Assembly (NCBI GenBank): GCA_028702245.1
Contig: JAQVPE010000015.1
Coordinates: 1 to 11,158 of the forward strand
Length of the DNA stretch: 11,158 nt
DNA from: Candidatus Izemoplasmatales bacterium
Lineage (GTDB): Bacteria > Bacillota_I > Bacilli_A > Izemoplasmatales > Hujiaoplasmataceae
Direction of reading: 5' to 3'
A model generated the notes under the pieces. It was not told the DNA's origin. It did not search any database and worked only from the letters and a program-made list of their open reading frames with translations. This document shows positions 6,241-11,158 of this stretch, piece after piece (the first letter of the stretch is position 1; each line of letters begins with the position of its first letter). Made by a program: the position numbers and the translations under genes.

Positions 6241-7494
6241 ATGATTCGCAAACTCGAAGCCGATATTAAGCGGCGCAAGGAGGAAATGTATCAGTTTTAT
6301 TACAAAGGGATCGGCATCTCGATCAAAAAGCAGAGGACCGCTTTGAAATTGACGCAGGAGGCACTAGCAAAAGGTATCTGTTCGAACACCTATGTCTCCA
6401 AAATCGAAAACAACGCCATTGCCGTCAACAAGGAGAATCTATACTTGTTGATGGAGAAAATGAAGATGCCGCCGGAATCGATCGTATTTCCGGAAACAAT
6501 GGTCGATATCATGCTTGAAGCATTTTCTTGTTTTCAAAAAAAGGACTTTGACCGTTACGAGGAAATCTACAACGAAATTGGCAAGTACCAATTCGGCATC
6601 CTGATTCAACTGACTAGGCTGGGTTACCATGTTTTGAATGGCAATGTTGAAAAGGCGAAACCGCTATATCAAGAGTTGTTTCGGTATTTGTGCTCTTTGG
6701 AACAGTTCGGGTTGACGATTTTTGTGATCTATTCATGTTGGTATGCTATTTTGACATGCGATTACAAATTGGCAAAACGAACATTGGAAACTGCCGGCGA
6801 TCACTTGTTTCGCAATCGCGAAATGCTGGCGATGTGCCATTTGATCGAATTCATCGTTTATGGGCATCTTTATCTGTTCAATAGTGCCAAGAGCAGCTAT
6901 AATCTGGCCCGAACGTTGTTTATGGAATCAAACAACATCGCGCGAATTTCAGAGATGATGCTGTACAAGAATCTGTTTGCTTTATTTGAGGGGAGGCTCA
7001 CGGAAAACAACATCATTTTCGCAGAATTGAGATATCTTGCCCCGCTCCAAAGAAACTATTTATTGGCGACGATGGCACTTGGCTCTAATGAGCCAATGCT
7101 TTATGAACCGCATTTTGACAAAAACACAGAGTACTATCTTGACTATTTGTTTATCTTGGCGCTTCATTACCAGAAAGCAGGACAGAAAGAAGAATTTGAA
7201 CAGACAAAAAAGGCGCTCTCGGACAATCACTACCGTTTGAAACCGCCGTTTGACTATCTTAACATGCTTCAACTGATGCAAAGCAACCAAACGCTGGAGT
7301 ACAAGGAATATCTTTCTCAGATCGTTTTGCCTTATGTGACACTAAAGCAGAATATCCATCTCATCGTGAAAGTAACCGATGCGATCGTTATGATTCTCGA
7401 AAAACGCAAGCGCTATAAAGATGCGCTTGCGTATCAGGAAAAATGCAAAAAGACAATCAACAAACTACAATCATCAGAACGCAATGAAGAATAG
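6241..7494 (+). CDS. Xre-family transcriptional regulator with long helical (TPR-like) C-terminal region
   Basis: A 417-residue protein. Residues 1-22 are a charged, probably helical extension. Residues about 24-75 form a Xre/Cro-type helix-turn-helix, with LTQEALAKGICSNTYVSKIE as the turn and recognition helix region. The remaining 340 residues have no catalytic motif and look all-helical; repeats such as YKDALAYQEKCKKTINKLQ near the C-terminus resemble tetratricopeptide units. This architecture matches the Rgg/PlcR/RRNPP type of cytoplasmic regulator, many of which bind a short secreted peptide, but the target and any ligand here are unknown. AGGGGG (6230-6235) before the ATG supports the start. 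The gene stands alone between a terminator and the convergent mrp gene, 11 bases away, so no downstream peptide gene or target operon is adjacent. Its 3' end contains the likely mrp terminator on the other strand. Confidence 0.85.
   Translation: MIRKLEADIKRRKEEMYQFYYKGIGISIKKQRTALKLTQEALAKGICSNTYVSKIENNAIAVNKENLYLLMEKMKMPPESIVFPETMVDIMLEAFSCFQKKDFDRYEEIYNEIGKYQFGILIQLTRLGYHVLNGNVEKAKPLYQELFRYLCSLEQFGLTIFVIYSCWYAILTCDYKLAKRTLETAGDHLFRNREMLAMCHLIEFIVYGHLYLFNSAKSSYNLARTLFMESNNIARISEMMLYKNLFALFEGRLTENNIIFAELRYLAPLQRNYLLATMALGSNEPMLYEPHFDKNTEYYLDYLFILALHYQKAGQKEEFEQTKKALSDNHYRLKPPFDYLNMLQLMQSNQTLEYKEYLSQIVLPYVTLKQNIHLIVKVTDAIVMILEKRKRYKDALAYQEKCKKTINKLQSSERNEE
7400..7432 (-). terminator. Minus-strand terminator for mrp, inside the regulator gene
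   Basis: ACGCAAGCGC (7404-7413) and GCGCTTGCGT (7423-7432) are perfect 10-base inverted copies with a 9-base loop. Read on the minus strand, the stem runs into five T bases (plus-strand A 7400-7404, one shared with the stem). On the plus strand no T run follows, so the signal has direction. It lies about 75-105 bases beyond the mrp stop. Confidence 0.65.
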
Positions 7495-7505
7495 AAATTT
7501 CGCTA

Positions 7506-8513
7506 TTAAGATTGGTCGTAGGCACTCATCACGTTTTTAGCCAACTGCAAATAGATCACGCCGGTCTTTTCCGTTTCTTGGAAGATGGTGTCGCTAAGGC
7601 CTTCGGGAACTGCAATCGGGATTTCCCCAAGCAAGGGAACGACTAATTTGTCGGCAACGATTTGTCCGCCGCCGCGGCCGAAGATATCGTGACGAACTCC
7701 GTCTATCTCGTAATAGGACATATTTTCAATGACGCCGATCAAATCCTGATTCAATGATCTGGCAGCGAAACCGGCCTTAATGGCGATATGCGAGGCGTTT
7801 GGATGTGGCGTTGTGACCAAGACGACTTTGATGTCAGGAACAAAGTTTTTGACATCCATCATCACATCTCCGGTTCCAGGCGGAAAATCGATTAGGAGAT
7901 AGTCGAGTTCCTGGCTCCACAAGGTGTTTGTGAAAAAGATTTCAAGAACCTTGTTCAGCATTGGTCCTCGCCACATGAGCGCCCGATTTTCTTCGACAAA
8001 ATATTCTGTTGAAACCATTTCAATCCCGTCAATCATGACGGGATATATTTTTTCGTTGGCGTCTGCCCTGAGTTCCGCTTTGATCGCCCCGAGAATCATC
8101 GGCATGTTCGCACCATAAATGTCGGCGTCGATAATGCCGACTTTTTTCCCCAAGCGTTTGAGGGCAAAAGCGAGGTTTGCGGTAACGGAAGATTTGCCGA
8201 CACCACCTTTACCGGAAACGACACCGATGATCTTGACGGTTTTTGATAAAGCTTCAGGTCGCTTTTGTTCGTAATCGATGACCATGCCTTTGAAACCAAG
8301 ATCACCTTTGATGATTTTGGCGATTTGGCGGGTGATCACTGACGTGACGTCCTTTTGGTTTTTGCCGACTTCGATAAGCAAAGTCACCGTTTCTTGTTCT
8401 TGATCGATGCCAATATGTTTGATCGCATCGAGATCGCCGAGTTGTCTTTGGGTTCTTGAGGGATCTTTGACGGTGGCGATTGCTTCTTTGATAGCAGCGA
8501 TGTCATATTTCAT
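7506..8513 (-). CDS. mrp: Mrp/NBP35-family P-loop ATPase without cysteines
   Basis: The protein has 335 residues in two parts: an N-terminal MIP18/DUF59-type domain (about 1-85, with VKDPSRTQRQLGDLDAI) and a MinD/Mrp ATPase domain. The latter has the deviant Walker A GKGGVGKS (101-108), then DADIYGAN, DFPPGTGD and RHDIFGRGGG. Classical Mrp/ApbC/NBP35 proteins carry Fe-S clusters through a CPxC pair just before the DIFG segment. Here that stretch reads ENMSYYEIDGV, and the whole protein has no cysteine. A cluster-carrier role by that mechanism is therefore unlikely; a regulatory or other ATP-dependent role, as proposed for SalA-type Mrp proteins in Bacillus, is possible. I prefer ATG 8513, which has AAAGGGTGG eight bases upstream; an in-frame GTG at 8525 would lie inside that site. 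The gene converges with the regulator and diverges from the PIG-L gene. Confidence 0.9.
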   Translation of the reverse strand: MKYDIAAIKEAIATVKDPSRTQRQLGDLDAIKHIGIDQEQETVTLLIEVGKNQKDVTSVITRQIAKIIKGDLGFKGMVIDYEQKRPEALSKTVKIIGVVSGKGGVGKSSVTANLAFALKRLGKKVGIIDADIYGANMPMILGAIKAELRADANEKIYPVMIDGIEMVSTEYFVEENRALMWRGPMLNKVLEIFFTNTLWSQELDYLLIDFPPGTGDVMMDVKNFVPDIKVVLVTTPHPNASHIAIKAGFAARSLNQDLIGVIENMSYYEIDGVRHDIFGRGGGQIVADKLVVPLLGEIPIAVPEGLSDTIFQETEKTGVIYLQLAKNVMSAYDQS

Positions 8514-8543
8514 AGTGTATTCCACCCTTTCGTTAAACGTTCA

Positions 8544-8554
8544 ATTATATTATA
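8544..8554 (-). promoter_or_regulatory. Probable -10 region of the mrp promoter
   Basis: On the minus strand, TATAAT occurs twice in overlap (8554-8549 and 8549-8544), about 30-40 bases before the mrp start. No convincing -35 box is seen at 16-18 bases. The place where it should be holds the ATGCTAA direct repeat instead, so an activator may help this promoter. Confidence 0.45.
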
Positions 8555-8562
8555 ACGCATTT

Positions 8563-8581
8563 ATGCTAAATTGAATGCTAA
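8563..8581. repeat. Direct repeat ATGCTAA upstream of mrp
   Basis: ATGCTAA occurs at 8563-8569 and again at 8575-8581, 12 bases start to start, in the gap between the divergent mrp and PIG-L genes. It overlaps the -35 zone of the mrp promoter. It could be a regulator site; two short copies are weak evidence. Confidence 0.3.
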
Positions 8582-8608
8582 TTCATCCTCCTGTTTTAGA
8601 GCGATGTC

Positions 8609-8637
8609 TTTACACGATGAGCATTGCCGTTTATAAT
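8609..8637 (+). promoter_or_regulatory. Promoter of the PIG-L deacetylase gene
   Basis: TTTACA (8609-8614) and TATAAT (8632-8637) are separated by 17 bases. Transcription would begin near 8644, leaving a leader of about 18 bases that carries AAGGGG (8648-8653) before the ATG. Confidence 0.75.
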
Positions 8638-8661
8638 TGATTTCGAAAAGGGGATGGAATC

Positions 8662-9441
8662 ATGTTTCTTAAACTGCTTAAGCGCGCACTGCCTCTCCCT
8701 GATTTACGTGAAGGAGAGACCTATCTGTTTGTGGGAGCCCACCCAGATGACATAGAGGTTGGCGCCGGAGGAACCGTCGCCAAACTGGTTGACCTCAAGA
8801 AGAAAGTCTATTTTGTGATCATAACTGACGGCGGTTGCGGTTCCATGGATGCCAGTATTGAACGAGATCGCCTTGTAAAAATTAGAAGAGAAGAAGCCTT
8901 GAATGCTGCCAAAGAGTTGAAAGTAGAGGATGTCAGTTTTCTCGGTTTTCCTGATGCCGGGGATTATCGGGAGTACGATGTCGCCAAAGCCTTGGCTCCG
9001 ATCATCTTGCGGATCAATCCCGATTTTGTATTCGCTCCCGATCCGAATTTGCCTTCGGAGATCCATCCTGATCACCTCAAGGCCGGCAACGCCGTCAAGA
9101 TGGCGATGTTGTTTTCTGGGTACCCTTTGGTTTATAGGGATAATGTTGGAGCGATTCCACAAACATCAGAAAAGGCATTTCGCTTCCGTAATCTATGCTT
9201 TTTCTTTACGCATCGGGCAAATGCCTTTATGAGCCTCGACCAAGTCTGTGTTCATGCCAGGAAACATGCTATCATGTGCCATGAAAGCCAGTTTCCAAAC
9301 GATGAGGAACTTAAGCAGATTCTTAAGTATTTATCGATTCGCAGTCGGATCTTTGGAGCGCTTGGCAAGCGCGAAAGGGAGGGCTTCTTCGCCCTTGGTC
9401 CAGTTCATCAGCACTGCTTCAGCGAAGTCAATAGGTACTGA
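8662..9441 (+). CDS. PIG-L/LmbE-family zinc-dependent deacetylase
   Basis: A 259-residue cytoplasmic protein of the family that removes N-acetyl groups from sugars, such as MshB, BshB and GlcNAc-PI deacetylase. The zinc site is complete: AHPDDIEVG gives His27, the catalytic Asp29 and Asp30, and EIHPDHLKA gives His135. Other family marks are GAGGTVAKL, ITDGG (55 onwards), the REEALNAAKEL helix and FLGFPD. The first 18 residues precede the core fold and are not a convincing signal peptide. The substrate cannot be read from the sequence. Bacillithiol synthesis is one known use of the family in Bacillota, but no bshA or bshC gene lies in the window. The gene is alone on its transcript, or may run on into yceD, since no terminator separates them. 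Confidence 0.88.
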   Translation: MFLKLLKRALPLPDLREGETYLFVGAHPDDIEVGAGGTVAKLVDLKKKVYFVIITDGGCGSMDASIERDRLVKIRREEALNAAKELKVEDVSFLGFPDAGDYREYDVAKALAPIILRINPDFVFAPDPNLPSEIHPDHLKAGNAVKMAMLFSGYPLVYRDNVGAIPQTSEKAFRFRNLCFFFTHRANAFMSLDQVCVHARKHAIMCHESQFPNDEELKQILKYLSIRSRIFGALGKREREGFFALGPVHQHCFSEVNRY

Positions 9442-9451
9442 TTGATTGTTC

Positions 9452-9480
9452 TTGACATTGACCCCGAAAACAAGTATAAT
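9452..9480 (+). promoter_or_regulatory. Exact-consensus promoter of yceD-rpmF
   Basis: TTGACA (9452-9457) and TATAAT (9475-9480) are both perfect and are 17 bases apart, the ideal SigA/sigma-70 arrangement. Transcription would start near 9487, giving a leader of about 19 bases with GAGGTG (9495-9500). This fits the high demand for a ribosomal protein. Confidence 0.88.
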
Positions 9481-9505
9481 AATTTCGCTGTGCCGAGGTG
9501 ATATC

Positions 9506-9982
9506 ATGAAGTTTACGGTGATGGAACTCATCAAGCATTACCGCACTGACAATCGGATCGCATATGTGTTTGACGCGGATAAATATTTGAACGATGATTT
9601 TCCCGATTTGGTCGGAATCTCACCGGTGGTAGTTTCGGGAAGTTTCAGTGTCGACCAGAGTGAAGAAATATTTATCTTTGATCTAGATATAAACTGCACC
9701 TTGACGATGCTTTGCGCATTGACGCTTGTCGAGGTAATAGTGCCACTGTCGTTCAAGACAACCTTGACTTTTGCTTTGAACAGCGTTGAAGACCACATGT
9801 TCGCAATCGATGGTCTCTCGATCGATCTTGATCCACACGTTTTTGCGGAAATTCTCGTTGAAAAGCCAATGAAAGTCGTCAGCGCGGACGCTCGCAAGCA
9901 TTACCAGGAAGATATCGTCAAATTGGATGAATCGGATAAGCTTGCCCAAAGCCCCTTCGCCCAACTGACAAAAAAAGCATGA
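9506..9982 (+). CDS. yceD: YceD/DUF177 family protein
   Basis: A 158-residue acidic protein encoded directly before rpmF, the near-universal position of DUF177 (YceD). Members are linked to 23S rRNA accumulation and ribosome assembly, but the molecular role is not settled. Visible family features are an N-terminal beta-rich half (GISPVVVSGSFSV), the CTLTMLCALTLVEVIVPLSF segment, LDPHVFAEILVEKPMKVVS, and the C-terminal SPFAQLTKK that parallels the usual DPRFAKLKKL-type ending. The cysteine cluster that many homologues have after the ILVEKPMKVV segment is not present. ATG 9506 is chosen because GAGGTG lies 5 bases upstream; an in-frame TTG at 9446 precedes the promoter and cannot be in the transcript. 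rpmF follows after 18 bases. Confidence 0.85.
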   Translation: MKFTVMELIKHYRTDNRIAYVFDADKYLNDDFPDLVGISPVVVSGSFSVDQSEEIFIFDLDINCTLTMLCALTLVEVIVPLSFKTTLTFALNSVEDHMFAIDGLSIDLDPHVFAEILVEKPMKVVSADARKHYQEDIVKLDESDKLAQSPFAQLTKKA

Positions 9983-10000
9983 TCACAAGGAGGTGAAAGC

Positions 10001-10198
10001 ATGGCTGTACCATTTCGCAAGATAAGTAAATCCGTAAAACGGAAAAGGCGGACGCATTTCAAACTGAACGCTCCCGCGATGGTTGTATGTCCCAATTGCG
10101 GCGAATTGACATTGTCCCACCAGGTTTGCAAAAAATGCGGTTATTACAAGGGAAAATTGGTCAAAGAACCAAAGCCCGAGAAGACGGAAAAGGAATAA
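10001..10198 (+). CDS. rpmF: 50S ribosomal protein L32 (zinc-binding form)
   Basis: A 65-residue ribosomal protein of the large subunit. The start [20 protein letters not shown] is the family signature, a basic tail that threads into rRNA. The zinc ribbon is complete, with Cys30, Cys33, Cys43 and Cys46 (CPNC and CKKC). It is therefore the zinc-requiring form, not the cysteine-free paralogue some bacteria make when zinc is short. The C-terminus is a charged Lys/Glu/Pro tail. The ribosome binding site AAGGAGGTGA (9987-9996) is the strongest in the window, fitting high expression. It is co-transcribed with yceD and closed by a terminator 11 bases after the stop. Confidence 0.97.
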   Translation: MAVPFRKISKSVKRKRRTHFKLNAPAMVVCPNCGELTLSHQVCKKCGYYKGKLVKEPKPEKTEKE

Positions 10199-10209
10199 AA
10201 GAAAAGAAG

Positions 10210-10235
10210 CGCTGATTGATCAGCGTTTTTCTTTT
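10210..10235 (+). terminator. Rho-independent terminator after rpmF
   Basis: CGCTGA (10210-10215) pairs perfectly with TCAGCG (10220-10225) around a TTGA loop. It is followed by five T bases, one C and four more T. An A-rich run before the stem can extend the pairing. It separates yceD-rpmF from rsmH. Confidence 0.85.
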
Positions 10236-10252
10236 ATAATTCATGTTATAAT
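10235..10252 (+). promoter_or_regulatory. Probable rsmH promoter, extended -10
   Basis: Two TATAAT hexamers lie 12 bases apart, at 10235-10240 and 10247-10252. The second is preceded by TG and one base, making an extended -10 (10244-10252). Neither has a good -35 box at 17 bases. Starts would be near 10247 or 10259, leaving a very short leader before the rsmH ATG at 10269. Confidence 0.5.
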
Positions 10253-10268
10253 ACTGATGGTGATTTTG

Positions 10269-11158
10269 ATGAAGGCGCATGTTCCGGTATTGCTAGAAGA
10301 AGCTATCGAATATCTCAATATTAGAGGCGACGGCATTTATGTCGATATGACCCTTGGCGGCGGCGGCCATAGCGAGGAAATACTAAAAAGGCTGACTAAA
10401 GGGCATCTTTTTGCTTTTGACCAAGACGAGTATGCACTTGAAAAAGCAAAAGGACGTCTCTTGAAATATGCGAATATCACGTATATTCGTGACAACTTTT
10501 GTTCGCTAAGCGCCCGTCTTAAAATACACAATGTAAGCGGCGTCGATGGCATTTTGTTCGATTTGGGTGTTTCCTCGTTTCAATTCGATATCCCGGAAAG
10601 AGGCTTTTCTTACCAGCTTGACAGTCCTCTCGACATGCGAATGGACCATAATAGCCCCCTTGACGCGAAAACCATTGTCAATGAATATTCAGAAAAAGAA
10701 CTCACCGACATCTTTTTTCGCTTTGGCGAAGAACCTTTTTCAAGGCAAATAGCCAGAAGTATCATGACTTCTCGAAAAGAGCAGCCAATCATGACAACCC
10801 TTCAACTGGTAGATGTGATCAAAAAAGCGTTGCCTGAACGTATCTTGAGACAAAAGGGCCATCCTGCCAAGCAGACTTTTCAAGCTCTCAGAATCGCTGT
10901 CAACGACGAACTCAATGTCCTTCAAAAAGCGCTTGTTCAAGCGATTGACTTGCTTAACCCCGGAGGAAGGTTGGTGACGATTGCTTTCCATTCTCTAGAA
11001 GATCGAATCATCAAAAACATTTTCAAGGAAAAAGCGACGATCTCAGTTCCCAAAGGCGTGCCCCTGATCGTTTTGGATACACCGCCTCTTAAGCTTGTCA
11101 CGAAGCATGTCGTTAAGCCTTCGGCAGCCGAAGTTTTGGCCAATAACCGCGCTCATAG
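10269..11158 (+). CDS. rsmH: 16S rRNA m4C1402 methyltransferase RsmH (MraW), 3' end missing
   Basis: RsmH uses S-adenosylmethionine to methylate N4 of C1402 in the ribosomal P site. 296 codons are visible with no stop before the window end; the family averages about 310, so only a short tail is lost. Signatures are the start HVPVLLEEAIEYL, the S-adenosylmethionine loop DMTLGGGGHS (26-35), FDQDEYAL, LFDLGVSSFQ with ERGFSY, HPAKQTFQALRIAVNDEL, FHSLEDRIIK and the final KPSAAEVLANNRA. ATG 10269 matches the family start; an in-frame GTG at 10260 would add three residues. No good ribosome binding site is seen, only GGTG at 10259-10262. rsmH usually heads the division and wall (dcw) cluster after mraZ; mraZ is absent here and rpmF lies upstream. 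Confidence 0.95.
   Translation, partial: MKAHVPVLLEEAIEYLNIRGDGIYVDMTLGGGGHSEEILKRLTKGHLFAFDQDEYALEKAKGRLLKYANITYIRDNFCSLSARLKIHNVSGVDGILFDLGVSSFQFDIPERGFSYQLDSPLDMRMDHNSPLDAKTIVNEYSEKELTDIFFRFGEEPFSRQIARSIMTSRKEQPIMTTLQLVDVIKKALPERILRQKGHPAKQTFQALRIAVNDELNVLQKALVQAIDLLNPGGRLVTIAFHSLEDRIIKNIFKEKATISVPKGVPLIVLDTPPLKLVTKHVVKPSAAEVLANNRAH

Noticed and set aside
7079..7096. Perfect 7-base hairpin TTGGCTC/GAGCCAA in the regulator gene
   Set aside because: No T run follows on either strand and it is mid-gene; probably chance within codons.
8514..8525. GTG start four codons upstream for mrp
   Set aside because: The GTG overlaps the AAAGGGTGG ribosome binding site that serves ATG 8513.
8704..9162. 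152-codon open frame on the minus strand
   Set aside because: It lies wholly inside the PIG-L gene, has no recognisable domain, and is antisense to conserved zinc-site codons; it is a shadow frame.
9377..9396. Hairpin near the PIG-L 3' end as a terminator
   Set aside because: AGGGC/GCCCT can pair, but it lies in the coding sequence with no T run after it.
9446..9505. Earlier in-frame TTG start for yceD
   Set aside because: The stretch contains the consensus promoter itself, so it would not be in the message; GAGGTG marks ATG 9506.

Overview
The window is a stretch of ordinary chromosome from a low-to-moderate GC Gram-positive-type bacterium (Bacillota or a close relative). The evidence is the gene order fakA-recG-plsX-rnc, the pair dnaD-nth, the block yceD-rpmF-rsmH, strong AGGAGG-type ribosome binding sites and housekeeping promoters of the TTGACA-17-TATAAT kind. 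Three genes (plsX, dnaD and the PIG-L gene) end at TGA in the expected place, and the tryptophans I checked are TGG, so the standard bacterial code applies, not the Mycoplasma code. The compact layout and the absence of fab and acpP genes between plsX and rnc recall Acholeplasma/Izemoplasma-type Mollicutes or Erysipelotrichia. That placement is inference and is not proven by this window.

Region 1 (1-6126, all plus strand) is housekeeping. It holds the 3' part of fakA (fatty acid kinase, ATP-binding subunit), then a terminator fused to a promoter, recG (replication-fork helicase), plsX (acyl-ACP:phosphate acyltransferase), rnc (RNase III, overlapping plsX by 8 nt), dnaD (replication initiation) and nth (endonuclease III, overlapping dnaD by 4 nt), closed by a terminator. 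FakA and PlsX act on the same pool: FakA with a FakB carrier makes acyl phosphate, and PlsX interconverts acyl phosphate and acyl-ACP. RecG, DnaD and Nth serve replication and repair.

Region 2 (6127-9441) is less conventional. A 417-residue Xre-type regulator with a long helical C-terminal region sits behind a very AT-rich promoter that carries an inverted repeat. It converges with an Mrp-family ATPase on the minus strand. The likely Mrp terminator lies inside the 3' end of the regulator gene. The Mrp protein has no cysteine at all, so it cannot carry an Fe-S cluster the way classical Mrp/ApbC does. Divergent from mrp is a PIG-L/LmbE-type deacetylase with its own good promoter.

Region 3 (9442-11158) begins with an exact consensus promoter driving yceD (DUF177) and rpmF (zinc-type L32). 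A terminator follows, then rsmH (16S rRNA methyltransferase), cut by the window end. The mraZ gene that usually precedes rsmH is not there.

There is no gene-free stretch over 300 bases; the longest gap is the roughly 150-base divergent region between mrp and the PIG-L gene. I saw no tRNA, rRNA, CRISPR array, insertion sequence or phage gene, and no clear undescribed system. The points most worth a second look are the cysteine-free Mrp, the antisense terminator, the orphan regulator and the histidine-rich linker in FakA.
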